DNA of 64,000 nucleotides from DATKCA01 sp035544675 (GCA_035544675.1 DATKCA010000025.1:52168-116167); one strand, 5' to 3'; shown: positions 31,378 to 40,910, counted from the first letter of the stretch. The notes: generated by a model not told the origin, from the letters alone. Numbers and translations are program-made.

Positions 31378-31899
31378 TCACTCGATCCATTTGAAGATGC
31401 GGCGGCCGCTGCCGTTCGACCAGAGTACGAGGCGCGCGCGGCCGACGATCAGTTGTCGCGGCAGGGAGCCCCAGTGGCGGCTGTCGAGTGAGTTGTCCCT
31501 GTCGTCGCCGAGCACGTAGTACCTGTTGGCGCCGACGAGCTGGGGCGACACGCTCTCGGTGCTGGCCTGCCGGCGGACGTAGGGCTCCGGGACGGTGTAG
31601 CCGCCGATGCGCAGCCGGCCGAGCCTGCTGTCGATGAGATCGCCCGGAGCTGCGACGACGCGCTTGACCATCCACTCCGAAGGGCGTTGCGGCGAGCGGA
31701 ACACGACGACATCACCGCGTGCCGGGCCGGCCGGCCCGTATGGAATCACGATGATGTGATCGCCCACGCTCAGCGTGGGCTGCATGGAGCCGGAAGGGAT
31801 GGCGTAGAGCCGCACCGTCGAGCGGACCAGGACAGCGAGCACGATCGCCACGCCCAGAGGCTGGAGGATCATGCGGAGAACGGATTTCTGCCGCGGCAT
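31378..31899 (-). CDS. lepB: Signal peptidase I
   Basis: Removes Sec/Tat signal peptides at the outer face of the inner membrane. 173 residues, short for the family: one membrane helix (about 10-27), catalytic Ser in PSGSMQPTL (about 36), catalytic Lys in KRVVAAPGD (about 80), and the box E motif GDDRDNSLDSRHWG (about 130). All catalytic motifs are intact; the inserted domain is reduced, as in Gram-positive forms. First gene of a three-gene run. Confidence 0.93.
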   Translation of the reverse strand: MPRQKSVLRMILQPLGVAIVLAVLVRSTVRLYAIPSGSMQPTLSVGDHIIVIPYGPAGPARGDVVVFRSPQRPSEWMVKRVVAAPGDLIDSRLGRLRIGGYTVPEPYVRRQASTESVSPQLVGANRYYVLGDDRDNSLDSRHWGSLPRQLIVGRARLVLWSNGSGRRIFKWIE

Positions 31900-31968
31900 G
31901 CTTCTCTGGAAAAACGAACGGGCGGGGAGGAAAGTTCCCTGGTGTGGTGAATTAGAAATACGTAGCAG

Positions 31969-33642
31969 CTAGCGGCTTCCGCTCGTGGCGTGCATCGTGT
32001 CGCGCGAGCGGCCCGGGCCCGGCGTTTCGGCGGAGGTGCCTTTGACCATGTACACGGGCATTTTCTGTTGCAGGCCCTTGAGCGCGAACTCGCCGAGCGA
32101 CTCGGTCTCGAAACTGCCGGCCAGACGTTCGAACGTGTTTTGTGAAATCACGAGCTGCCCCGGCTTTGCCACGCCGCTCTCGAGCCGCGAGGCGATGTTC
32201 ACGGCGCTGCCCAGGACGGTGTAATCGACGCGCTTCTCGGTGCCGACGTTGCCTACGACCGCGGGCCCGCTGTTGATGCCGACCCGGATCCGGACCTGCT
32301 GGAGACCGGCCTTCTCGCGTTCGGCGTTCCACTCCCCGACGAGGCGCTGCATCATCAGGCCGGCCAGGACGGCCCGGTCGGCGTGGTCGTCCTGCGGGAT
32401 CGGCGCCCCGAAGAACGCCATGACGGCGTCGCCGATGAACTTGTCGAGCGTGCCGCCGTACGCGAAGATCGACTCCACCGCGCACGAGAAGAAGTGCGAC
32501 AGAAACTCCGCCACTTCCTCCGGCTTCTTCGTCTCCGAGACCGTGGTGAATCCCGAAATGTCCGCAAACATGATCGACAGCTCGGCGTTGCGGATCTCGG
32601 TCTCGTCGGCGCTGATGATGCCTTTCACGATCTCGTCGATGACGGCCGGCGAGTGATAACGCTCCATCTTCGAGCGGATCTTGCGCTCCTGCTCGATCTT
32701 CTCGGAGAGCTGCGCGCGCTCGATGGCCACCGCCGCGAAGTTCGCCAGAGCGGTCAGAAGGTCGAGGTCCTCTTCCTTGAAGCTGCCGATGTGAATGCGC
32801 GAGTCGACCTGCACCGCGCCGATGACGCGCTGACGGTTCCACAACGGCACGCACATCGCCGAACGGATCCCGTGAATGGCGATCGACTTTCCGCCCAGAA
32901 GGCGCGCATCTTCGAGAGCGTTCGACGTCATCAGCGCGACCTGCTGGTCCGCCACCATCTTCAGGATCGTGCGCGAGATGGGGATGTCCTGCGCTTCCGA
33001 GTCGTCGAGGAACTTCGTGAGCTTGGGAACGGGCTGCCCGGTTTCGTCGAAGAGGATGATCAGCCCGCGCTCGACCGGCAGGTACTTGAAGATCATGTCC
33101 ATGACCACTTCGAGCAGCGACTGCAGATCTTCCGTCTGCAGAAGGGCCTTGGCCACCTGGATCAGGACCTGGAAGATCTTCTCGCGCGTAAAGTCGGCAG
33201 GCTTCACCGCCGCGGCGCTGGATGCCGGGGCCGACGACTGCTGCGCGACCTCGGCCAGGTCGAGGCCGAACTCGGAATTGAAGTCGGAGATGCGCCGGAT
33301 GACCGTGCCGGAAGGGTTGTCGAACATCGACTCGGCTCGGAACTCCACTGAGGGAAGTGCGCGGATCTCCACCTGAACCGACCCGATGTGAATCTGGTCT
33401 CCCGCGTTGACCTGCGCCTCGGTGACGAGGTTGTTGTTGAGCTTGACGCCGTTCGTCGACTTCAGGTCGATGATCCACCACCTGCTGTCGCGAGGCTCCA
33501 GGCGGGCATGTTTCCGCGACACGGATGGGTGGTTCAGGATGATGTCATTGCCCTCGGTGCGACCGATGGAGAGTGGCCCTTTCAGATCCGTCACCCGGGG
33601 CACGCCGAGGTCGAGGTAGTGGATCTGGAGCTGGTCGGTCAT
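31969..33642 (-). CDS. FHA-GAF class III adenylate/guanylate cyclase
   Basis: 557 residues: an N-terminal FHA domain (about 5-100; IGRTEGNDIILNHPSVSRKH, STNGVKLNN), a GAF domain (about 160-310; MCVPLWNRQRVIGAVQ), a short helix, and a class III cyclase domain (about 340-510). The cyclase residues are intact: FADISGFT (metal Asp), LDKFIGDAVMAFFG (Lys and second Asp), DYTVLGSAVNIASRLES (Asn, Arg and adenine-binding Asp). Soluble, since no membrane segment. FHA implies response to phospho-Thr, so it may answer to the kinases nearby. A TATAAT box sits 10 bases before the ATG. Confidence 0.93.
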   Translation of the reverse strand: MTDQLQIHYLDLGVPRVTDLKGPLSIGRTEGNDIILNHPSVSRKHARLEPRDSRWWIIDLKSTNGVKLNNNLVTEAQVNAGDQIHIGSVQVEIRALPSVEFRAESMFDNPSGTVIRRISDFNSEFGLDLAEVAQQSSAPASSAAAVKPADFTREKIFQVLIQVAKALLQTEDLQSLLEVVMDMIFKYLPVERGLIILFDETGQPVPKLTKFLDDSEAQDIPISRTILKMVADQQVALMTSNALEDARLLGGKSIAIHGIRSAMCVPLWNRQRVIGAVQVDSRIHIGSFKEEDLDLLTALANFAAVAIERAQLSEKIEQERKIRSKMERYHSPAVIDEIVKGIISADETEIRNAELSIMFADISGFTTVSETKKPEEVAEFLSHFFSCAVESIFAYGGTLDKFIGDAVMAFFGAPIPQDDHADRAVLAGLMMQRLVGEWNAEREKAGLQQVRIRVGINSGPAVVGNVGTEKRVDYTVLGSAVNIASRLESGVAKPGQLVISQNTFERLAGSFETESLGEFALKGLQQKMPVYMVKGTSAETPGPGRSRDTMHATSGSR

Positions 33643-33652
33643 TGAACCGCGA

Positions 33653-33658
33653 ATTATA
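33653..33658 (-). promoter_or_regulatory. -10 box (TATAAT) of the cyclase gene, near-leaderless
   Basis: Perfect TATAAT with 10 bases between it and the cyclase ATG and no Shine-Dalgarno, so the mRNA would have a leader of only about 3-4 bases. Confidence 0.45.
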
Positions 33659-33675
33659 CCTTTCCGACCCCGGGG

Positions 33676-35496
33676 CTAGTGCCGCGCGGAGCGCCGCCGG
33701 GTCACCGGTTCGACGACGAAGTGCAGCGTCGCGTTCGGCATGGAGGAGACCGTGACGGGGCTGGCCTCCCGCAGCGCGCGCGCGTTCTGGTAGTAAACCG
33801 TCGTGAAGCGTCCCACCGGGTCCTGGGCCGCGAAGATGTAGGTGCCCGGCAGGACGACCAGGTCGAACCGGCCGCCGAGGCCTTCGGTCGTCACGATCCG
33901 ATCGCCGTCGGGTGTGAGCGCGTAGATCTCGACGCCGGAGACCTGGGCGCCGCTCGGATCGGTGATATTGCCGGAGACTCGTGTTCCGCGCCTGACGCTG
34001 AAATCGATCGCGGCGATCTGACCCATTTCGAGAGTGCGTGCGGGCGAAACCTCGAACGTGAGCGCATTCCCGAGGTACGAGGTGGCGTAGCGGAGCCGCG
34101 GGTCGAAAGCGAGAAGCTTGTACGTGCCGGGAGTGACGACGAGACCGTAGCGTCCGGCGGCATCCGCCTCGCTGCTGCCGGCCATGATCCCGTCCAGAGT
34201 GTAGGCGGCGACCAGGACACCGGGCGCCTGCCGCGTCGAACCGTCTTCGAACACGGTTCCCCGGATGTGGGCGGAGCGAACGAGCGCGAAATCGGCGAAC
34301 AACGGAGCGTCCTGAGAGGCTGCGACGATCGTCGAGGCGTGGAACGTGATCTGGCCCTCATGGAACGCCGTCGCGTACACGCCGCTCTCGTCGTAGGCAA
34401 TGAGCTTGAAGGAGCCGGGCGGCAACACGAGGCTGTACGAGCCGTCCGCGGAGGTCCTGGCCGAGACGCGCTGCGTTCCGTCGAGGTTGTACGCGCCGAC
34501 GGTGATCACCGGCAGTGCCGCCGATGTGACGCTGTCGACGACTCTTCCGCTCAGTCGTGTTCCTGGCGAGACCGTGAAGGACAGGCCGGAGCGCAACTCC
34601 CCTCCGGTGACGGTGACGAGCGGCGACTTCTCGAACGACGTGGAATTGCCGAGGTACGCAGTCGCGTAAACGCCCTGCTGGTCCGTGGCCACGAGCCGGT
34701 ACGCGCCCGCCGGAAGCGAGAGCGTGTACTGCCCGCCGCCATTCGTCAACGTCGAGCCGGCCTCGTCCGCCTCGGGCGTGAAGGCGAAGATCCGGATGCC
34801 GCTGACGGGCTGGCCGGCCGGATCGTCCACGCTGCCAACCAGAGAAGCCGCGGGCTGGAGATCGAAGTTGACGTTCTGAACGGTTCCGCGGGCCGTCACG
34901 ACCACTTTGTCGGCTGTGTCGAACGTCTGCCTGCCGCTGTAGAACTGGGATGAATACAGCCCGCTGTTGTGGTAGGCGATGAGCTTGTACTCGCCCGGGG
35001 GAGCGACGAGCGAGTAGAGGCCGTTGACGTCCGTGAACGTGAAGCCGCGCTGCGTCCCCGACAGGTTGTAGATCTCGACCGCGGAATCGCGGAGAGGAGC
35101 GCCTTGGAGTGTGACGCGCCCGCTGACGGAGCCGCCTGGCACGAGGATGAAGTCGATCAGTCTCGACTGGTTGGCGGTCAGCGAGACGATGGGGGACGTA
35201 TTGAACGAGTCGGCATTCCCATCGAACGACGTTGCGTAGAGCCCGGAGAGGTCATACGCCAGAACGCGATAGTCCCCGGCCGGGAGGTCGAGGCCATAGC
35301 GGCCCAGGAAGTCGGTCTTCCCGGTGGCCTGCAGTGTGCCGTCTGCGTTGTAAGCGGCCACAACCATGGCCTCCAGGGGCGTGGCGGAACCGTCCCGGAC
35401 CACCCCTCCGACATTCGCCGCGATCAGCGGCTGCGCCGCGAGCAGAAATGCCGCGATCAGGGCGTACTTCCGTCCCGCACATTTCTGGACAGTCAT
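33676..35496 (-). CDS. Secreted protein of eight carboxypeptidase-regulatory-like repeats
   Basis: About 606 residues. The start is an ATG followed by TVQKCAGRKYALIAAFLLAA, a signal peptide. The mature part is about eight repeats of 60-75 residues, each like a CarboxypepD_reg / Ig-fold unit: GxVxxGSATPLEAMVVAAYNADGT, then GRYGLDLPAGDYRVLAY, then GLYATSF. The repeats differ enough to be old. Surface-exposed, possibly binding or structural. The upstream copy of a 21-base tandem duplication holds an alternative in-frame ATG (35517); the AGGA ribosome site for the chosen start is formed only at the junction of the copies. Confidence 0.75.
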   Translation of the reverse strand: MTVQKCAGRKYALIAAFLLAAQPLIAANVGGVVRDGSATPLEAMVVAAYNADGTLQATGKTDFLGRYGLDLPAGDYRVLAYDLSGLYATSFDGNADSFNTSPIVSLTANQSRLIDFILVPGGSVSGRVTLQGAPLRDSAVEIYNLSGTQRGFTFTDVNGLYSLVAPPGEYKLIAYHNSGLYSSQFYSGRQTFDTADKVVVTARGTVQNVNFDLQPAASLVGSVDDPAGQPVSGIRIFAFTPEADEAGSTLTNGGGQYTLSLPAGAYRLVATDQQGVYATAYLGNSTSFEKSPLVTVTGGELRSGLSFTVSPGTRLSGRVVDSVTSAALPVITVGAYNLDGTQRVSARTSADGSYSLVLPPGSFKLIAYDESGVYATAFHEGQITFHASTIVAASQDAPLFADFALVRSAHIRGTVFEDGSTRQAPGVLVAAYTLDGIMAGSSEADAAGRYGLVVTPGTYKLLAFDPRLRYATSYLGNALTFEVSPARTLEMGQIAAIDFSVRRGTRVSGNITDPSGAQVSGVEIYALTPDGDRIVTTEGLGGRFDLVVLPGTYIFAAQDPVGRFTTVYYQNARALREASPVTVSSMPNATLHFVVEPVTRRRSARH

Positions 35497-35526
35497 GGGT
35501 GCGTCCTGGACAGTCATGGGTGCGTC
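35485..35526. repeat. Perfect 21-base tandem duplication over the start codon
   Basis: Two exact adjacent 21-base copies (seven codons on the minus strand, MTVQ and DAP), each with an ATG. At the junction the bases AG and GA meet to make AGGA, 7 bases before the inner ATG. Confidence 0.9.
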
Positions 35527-35548
35527 GTGGAACAGCCGTTTCCTTGCG

Positions 35549-35562
35549 AACATTGCAATGTT
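35549..35562. promoter_or_regulatory. Perfect 14-base palindrome in a divergent promoter region
   Basis: AACATTGCAATGTT, self-complementary over its whole length, in the 91 bases between the divergent repeat-protein gene and GGDEF/EAL gene. A dimeric regulator could bind here. Not seen elsewhere in the window. Confidence 0.5.
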
Positions 35563-35587
35563 GTGGTGAGAGAGATGACGCGGCACA

Positions 35588-38182
35588 ATGAGTGTATCCG
35601 TCTCGTGCAAAGACGCCAAGATGGGCATTTTCTCGAGCCTTCGCATCCGCACCAAAACGGTGCTGATCATGACCTTGATCCTGGCGGTCATGTCGCTGGC
35701 CGTTTATCTGTACTTTCCCTCCCGGCTCAAACAGCGCGGAATTGACGACATCACCGAGAGAACGGCGGTGCTGAGCGAAATGGCGGCCTACGCCATCGCT
35801 CCGGCGCTGAATGGGAACGATCGGGTGGCGGTCGCCGAGGCGCTGGTGGGGATGCGCCGCAGCTCGGGCGTCGCCTACCTCGTGGTTCTGGACGCGAAAG
35901 GGATGCTGATGACTGCGGTCGGCGATCTCTACGCCGAGGCGGTCGATTTCCGCGAGCTTCCGATGAAGCCGATCGCGGCAGTCGCGTTCGCCGACCGCCG
36001 GGAACGCGGCCAGCCGCCTGGGGAAGGGGAGGCCACCCCGCGCGGCGGCTTCTCCCGCGACGGCTCGGTGTATCAGGTTGTCTCACCAGTGCGATATCGC
36101 GGGCGGCAAGTCGGTTCGATCTACGTCGGTACGGCGATGGGCAGCGTGGATGAGGAGACCTCGCGCAGCCGGGCCACGGTCGCGCTCGTCACGACTCTGG
36201 CGTTCGGGCTGGGCGTCGCGGCGACCTATCTGCTGAGCACTCTCATCACGGGGCCGCTCAGCAGGATCGCCGAGACTTCCGAGCGCATCGCCGAGGGCGA
36301 TCTGGAGCAGCGCGCGCAGATCGACTCCACCGATGAGGTCGGGCAGCTGGCCCGGTCGTTCAACGTCATGGTCGACCGGCTGGCGGCGGCACAGTTCGAG
36401 CTGGAGGGGCTGAACCGCACCCTCGAGGATAGAGTGGACGAGCGGACCGCCCAGCTCCGCGAGGAGTTCGAGGAACGGCGCCGGGCCGAGAGCGCCCTGC
36501 GCGTCTCCGAGGAGCGCTACCGGCTGTTGTTCGATCGCAATCTCGCCGGCGCGTACATCGCCACGCCCGATTTCCGCATCATCAGCTGCAATCAGGCGTG
36601 CGCGCGTCTGTTCGGCTACGACTCGATCGAGGAGTTCCTCTCCAGTGGCGGCGAGATGGCCTACGGCAGCGACTCCCAGCGCGAGGCGATCGCGCGGCGC
36701 CTTCAGGAAGAAGGCACGGTCATGAACGAGGAGGTCGAGTTGCGCTTGCGGGACGGGCGCACGCTCTGGGCTCTCGAGAACGTCCGCCTCATCCGCGATC
36801 CCAAGAGCGGGGAGGCCACGCTGGAAGGTGTGCTTCTCGACATCTCCGAGCGCAAACGCGCCGAGAGGGAGATGGAATACCGCGCCTATCACGACGTGCT
36901 CACAGGCCTGCCCAACCGCTCCCTCTTTCTGGATCGAGTCAGCGTGGCGATCGCTCGCGCGCAACGCCTTTCCGGACACGTGGCCGTGATGTTCCTGGAC
37001 CTCGATTACCTGAAGACCATCAACGACACGCTGGGGCACGCCGTCGGCGACGAGCTGCTGAAACGCGTGGCCGCCCGCCTGGCGGACACGCTGCGCGGCG
37101 AGGATACGGTGGCCCGGGTCGGCGGCGACGAGTTCCTCGTGCTTCTACCGGAGGTTCGGGATGAGGAAGGCGCGTCGATCGTGGCTCGCAAAATCCACGA
37201 CTCGCTGCTCGAGGCGTTCGTCGTCGACGATGACGAAATGCACCTCACCGTGAGCATCGGCATGGCCATCTATCCCGAGGACGGAGCGGATCCGGAGACG
37301 CTGGTCCGCAGCGCGGACGCCGCGATGTATCGGGTCAAGGAATCGGGTGGCAACGACTACAGGCTGTCCAGCCGGATCGGAGACGCCGGAGTGGTCGGCC
37401 GCATGACGCTCGAGCAGGAGATCCGCGACGCCCTCGAGAACGATGAGTTCACCCTCTACTTCCAGCCGCAGGTCGAGCTCGACACCCGTCGGATGTCGGG
37501 GGCCGAAGCGCTCGTCCGTTGGAATCATCCCAGCCGCTCCCTCGTCGCGCCGGCCGGCTTCATCCCGATCGCCGAGGCCACCGGCTTGATCACACTGGTG
37601 GGCGAGCGTGTCCTCTACAAAGCCTGTGAGCAGGTCGTGCGATGGCGCAGTGCCGGACACGAGCCGCCGCTGGTATCGGTGAACGTGTCGGCCCGCCAGT
37701 TCTATCAGCGCGACTTCATCGGCATGGTGAAGCGCATCCTGGACGAGACGCACGTCGAGCCGCAGTGGCTGGAGCTGGAGATCACGGAATCGGTCACCAT
37801 GCAGAAAGGCGAGCACGCCCTCCGCATGCTGCGCCGCCTCCGCGACCTCGGCCTCTCCATCGCCATCGACGACTTCGGCACCGGCCAGAGCTCGCTCAGT
37901 TACCTGAAGTCATTCCCGATCGACACGGTGAAGATCGACAAGAGCTTCGTGAACGACATCGGCCGGCGCAACACGAGCGAGTCCATCGTCGCCGCGGTGC
38001 TGCTCCTGGGGCGGCAGCTCAAGATGCGGACCGTGGCGGAGGGTGTCGAAAGCGAAGAACAGTGCGACTTCCTGCGCCGGCACCACTGCCGCGCCATCCA
38101 GGGATTCCTGATCAGCCGGCCGATCGAGGCCAGCGACTTCGAGGAGAGGTTCCTCCGGCCCGCCATGAGCATCGAGGCCTAG
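35588..38182 (+). CDS. HAMP-PAS-GGDEF-EAL membrane sensor
   Basis: 864 residues. One membrane helix near 22-40, an external sensor domain to about 195, a second helix (about 200-222), HAMP (about 222-275), a coiled coil, PAS (about 300-420), GGDEF (about 430-590) and EAL (about 610-855). Catalytic motifs are intact: RVGGDEF and AEALVRWNHP, with ITESVTMQ, DDFGTGQSSL and AEGVESEEQ. An ATG 33 bases downstream, at MGIFSSL, is a possible alternative start. The stop lies 5 bases from the convergent exopolysaccharide operon's last gene, so it may control that operon through c-di-GMP (inference). Confidence 0.93.
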   Translation: MSVSVSCKDAKMGIFSSLRIRTKTVLIMTLILAVMSLAVYLYFPSRLKQRGIDDITERTAVLSEMAAYAIAPALNGNDRVAVAEALVGMRRSSGVAYLVVLDAKGMLMTAVGDLYAEAVDFRELPMKPIAAVAFADRRERGQPPGEGEATPRGGFSRDGSVYQVVSPVRYRGRQVGSIYVGTAMGSVDEETSRSRATVALVTTLAFGLGVAATYLLSTLITGPLSRIAETSERIAEGDLEQRAQIDSTDEVGQLARSFNVMVDRLAAAQFELEGLNRTLEDRVDERTAQLREEFEERRRAESALRVSEERYRLLFDRNLAGAYIATPDFRIISCNQACARLFGYDSIEEFLSSGGEMAYGSDSQREAIARRLQEEGTVMNEEVELRLRDGRTLWALENVRLIRDPKSGEATLEGVLLDISERKRAEREMEYRAYHDVLTGLPNRSLFLDRVSVAIARAQRLSGHVAVMFLDLDYLKTINDTLGHAVGDELLKRVAARLADTLRGEDTVARVGGDEFLVLLPEVRDEEGASIVARKIHDSLLEAFVVDDDEMHLTVSIGMAIYPEDGADPETLVRSADAAMYRVKESGGNDYRLSSRIGDAGVVGRMTLEQEIRDALENDEFTLYFQPQVELDTRRMSGAEALVRWNHPSRSLVAPAGFIPIAEATGLITLVGERVLYKACEQVVRWRSAGHEPPLVSVNVSARQFYQRDFIGMVKRILDETHVEPQWLELEITESVTMQKGEHALRMLRRLRDLGLSIAIDDFGTGQSSLSYLKSFPIDTVKIDKSFVNDIGRRNTSESIVAAVLLLGRQLKMRTVAEGVESEEQCDFLRRHHCRAIQGFLISRPIEASDFEERFLRPAMSIEA

Positions 38183-38187
38183 GGAAC

Positions 38188-39357
38188 TCATAGCGCCGAT
38201 CGCCGCGCCAGTTCCGCCGCCACCAGCGCCGATGCGCGTGGGCTCTGAGTCACGGTCCAGTCCAGCGCGATCGAGGACATGGTGGTGTCGGCGGGCTGAT
38301 TGAAGAAGACCACGGCCTTGATGCCGCGGCCGTAGTGATGGTCGATCATGTAGAACGCCTGCCGGTACCACTCGGTGGCATCGCCCCCGGCGGTCAGCGT
38401 TCCGAACTCGCAGACCATGATCGGCCTGTTCAGCTTCTGCAGCGCCGGGTAGGCCTTCTCCACGATCTGGTGGAATGTCCACCAGCGCGACCATTGCGCG
38501 ACGTTGCCGTAGTTCAGGACGCCGATCCCGATCCAGTCGACGAACTCCGCGCCCGGATAGTAGTACTCGAACCACGGCATGGAGATGTGGGGCGACCAGA
38601 CCCACAGGACGTTGTTGGCGTTCATCTTCTGAAAGACGAGGTGCACGTGTCTCCACGCCGCGATGAAGTCCTCGGGCCGGTTGCCGTTCTGCGGGCCCCA
38701 GGGGTAGCGGTACGGATCGTTCATCTCGTGCGCGAAGCGAAGCAGGATGGGCTTCTTGTACTGCGCAGCCGCCCTGGCCCACGGAACGATGTAGAAGTCG
38801 TACTCGCCCTTCGCGATGGCGGCCAGGCTTGCGTACTCGCGCTCGGCGAGACGCGGCAGATTGCGCCGCAGACGCTCGTCGAAGTCGCTCACCCACGGCT
38901 CCCACGTGATCATCGGGACGGATCCCATACGGCTGATCGTCTCGACCATGCGCACCGGGAACTGCTGCTGCGGCTTGTCTCCCCACGCCGAATAGAGGGA
39001 GATGATCGGAAACCGGTAGCGGATGTCCTTCTCGAATGTCTCCAGGCCGGCAAACGTGTTCGGGAACCCGCCGTCGTAAGCGCCGAAGAGAACCCGGGGC
39101 GGATTGGCGAGGGCGGCCTTCGAGTCGAGAATGGGGCGCAGAGGCTCGAGGTACTCGGCGCGCGAGCCGCGCCGGACCGACTGGAGCGCGTCGCCCTGCG
39201 CATCGGAGAAACGCTGCGCCACGCGCGTCAGGCTCTCCGCGATGGAGCGAAAAAACGCCTGGAACCCGCTGCCGAATCCGATCTGGAACAGGACGCCGAC
39301 CGCGATGAGCCATCCCAGCGCGAAGAATGCGATCTGATAACGGCGTCTGGCGCTCAC
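38188..39357 (-). CDS. GH26 family beta-mannanase-like hydrolase, membrane-anchored
   Basis: 389 residues. An N-terminal membrane anchor (about 8-28), then a GH26 catalytic barrel. By alignment with GH26 mannanases, the acid/base Glu is E211 (RFAHEMNDP) and the nucleophile E317 (VCEFGT); both lie in conserved motifs. Mannanases and related beta-glycan hydrolases are in this family, so the substrate is not certain. The start overlaps the stop of the GT2 synthase (ATGA). In synthase-dependent exopolysaccharide systems a dedicated hydrolase often sits in the operon (BcsZ with cellulose); this may be its counterpart. Confidence 0.82.
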   Translation of the reverse strand: MSARRRYQIAFFALGWLIAVGVLFQIGFGSGFQAFFRSIAESLTRVAQRFSDAQGDALQSVRRGSRAEYLEPLRPILDSKAALANPPRVLFGAYDGGFPNTFAGLETFEKDIRYRFPIISLYSAWGDKPQQQFPVRMVETISRMGSVPMITWEPWVSDFDERLRRNLPRLAEREYASLAAIAKGEYDFYIVPWARAAAQYKKPILLRFAHEMNDPYRYPWGPQNGNRPEDFIAAWRHVHLVFQKMNANNVLWVWSPHISMPWFEYYYPGAEFVDWIGIGVLNYGNVAQWSRWWTFHQIVEKAYPALQKLNRPIMVCEFGTLTAGGDATEWYRQAFYMIDHHYGRGIKAVVFFNQPADTTMSSIALDWTVTQSPRASALVAAELARRSAL

Positions 39358-40910
39358 TCTTCCGATCTCTCCCGATCCACCCAGGCCGCGTAGATCCGCC
39401 CTGACATCAGCATCGTATTGATGATCATAAATGCCGTCATTCCCACGCGCACTTCCGTCGTGATCAGCACCTCAGACTCCGCAAGCACGAAGAGCTGCAT
39501 GAACAGGGTCCATAGGAACGTGAGCAACGAGATTACAACGATGCCGATCGGAACGCGCGCCAGTTTCCAGAAACTCGCTCGCCGCCGCCGCTTCGATGTC
39601 GGGATGTATGGCACGGTGATGCGAACGATAGCCAGTAACAGACCCTTCAGGTACACCGTCCACGACCCGATCTTCAGCAGCGTGCCCCGCCAGTGCCAGC
39701 CGGCCTCGCGGGCCGGGTCGCACGTCCAGCGCTGCAGAAACCGGTAGATCACCGCCCCGAAGAATCCCACCGGCGCTGCATGCTGCAGGTACTCGGCGAG
39801 AACGAACGCCGCCGGCTGCGCGCCAACCCAGAGAAAGAGCATCGGGATGCTGAGGTAGATCAGCGTCGTGAACCCGACCATGTAGTAGCTCCCGATCATG
39901 AAGTACGAGATCTTCTGATGCGCGCTCAGGCGCCGGAACGCACGCGGGTACTCCTGAAACAGCACATCGTGGACGCCGCGGGACCACTTCAGCTGCTGCT
40001 TCAGCAGGGAGTCCAGATCCGACGGCACCAGTCCGCGCGAAACGATCTCGGGCACGTAGATCGACTTCCATCCCGCCGCGTGCAGCCTGATCGACGTGAC
40101 CAGGTCCTCAGCCAGTCCGATGCCATGTCCGCCGATCGACTCCAGTGCCGCCCGCCGGAACGTGCAGTTCGCGCCGATCGCCACCGCGGTGCCCGTTCCG
40201 TTCATCCCCTGCATGATCGGGCCGTAGAACGCGAAGGTCTGCTCGGCCGCGGCGCGGGCCACGAACGACTCCGGCGGATTGTAGTAGGCCTGCGAAACCT
40301 GGACGAAGCCGACCTGTGGGTCCTCGAAGTATCCGAGGACCCGATCGAGGAACTCCGGGAAGGGGATGTGATCGGGATCGAGGACGAGGATGAACTCCTC
40401 GTTCGTCAACTTCAGAGCCGCATTGATCTTGCCCGCCTTCGCCCCCGGAACGCCGAGCAGTTCCAGGTGCACCGCTCCCATGTCACGGGCCAGGGCGCCG
40501 AATCGCGGATCGCGCGTGTCGTCGAGAAGATAGGTCGTGTGCGGGTAACGCACCTGGCGCAGGGCCTCGAGCGTCCGCACGAACATCTCGTAGGGCTCAC
40601 CCGGAGCCGAGGTGGTGAAGATCGCCACTGGCAATCCAGGTGGCGCCGGAACCGGCGCCGGCTGCTCCACGTGGAATCCGTTGTACCAGCCCACCATGAG
40701 ACGGAACACGCCGTACCACGTGGCCAGCGACAGCAGGATGAACAGGGCCGGGTCGTTGACGTGCTCGAGGCGGAACCACCACAACGCAAATGCGACCACG
40801 CTCTGCACGCCGAGGAAGAGCAGGAAGCCGAGGACCCAGCGCTCCCAGCTCTTCACCCCCGGTGCACGGCGGTGGCGGAAAATCTCAGCGCTGTCTGACC
40901 AAGGATGCAT
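39354..40910 (-). CDS. GT2 membrane polysaccharide synthase (BcsA/CslA-like core)
   Basis: 518 residues. Two N-terminal helices (about 28-47 and 54-74), then a GT-A domain with LLDDTRDP, the DPDH metal motif (about 176-179), an acidic catalytic region (GIGLAEDLVTSIRLH; ED) and the QQLKWSRG motif (the Q(Q/R)xRW equivalent), then about five membrane helices. This is the layout of processive synthases (cellulose, beta-mannan, hyaluronan types). No PilZ domain, so c-di-GMP would not act directly here. An ATG with AGGA 7 bases upstream is chosen; the frame is open further upstream over the end of the previous gene (26-base overlap). Confidence 0.87.
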   Translation of the reverse strand: MHPWSDSAEIFRHRRAPGVKSWERWVLGFLLFLGVQSVVAFALWWFRLEHVNDPALFILLSLATWYGVFRLMVGWYNGFHVEQPAPVPAPPGLPVAIFTTSAPGEPYEMFVRTLEALRQVRYPHTTYLLDDTRDPRFGALARDMGAVHLELLGVPGAKAGKINAALKLTNEEFILVLDPDHIPFPEFLDRVLGYFEDPQVGFVQVSQAYYNPPESFVARAAAEQTFAFYGPIMQGMNGTGTAVAIGANCTFRRAALESIGGHGIGLAEDLVTSIRLHAAGWKSIYVPEIVSRGLVPSDLDSLLKQQLKWSRGVHDVLFQEYPRAFRRLSAHQKISYFMIGSYYMVGFTTLIYLSIPMLFLWVGAQPAAFVLAEYLQHAAPVGFFGAVIYRFLQRWTCDPAREAGWHWRGTLLKIGSWTVYLKGLLLAIVRITVPYIPTSKRRRRASFWKLARVPIGIVVISLLTFLWTLFMQLFVLAESEVLITTEVRVGMTAFMIINTMLMSGRIYAAWVDRERSEE

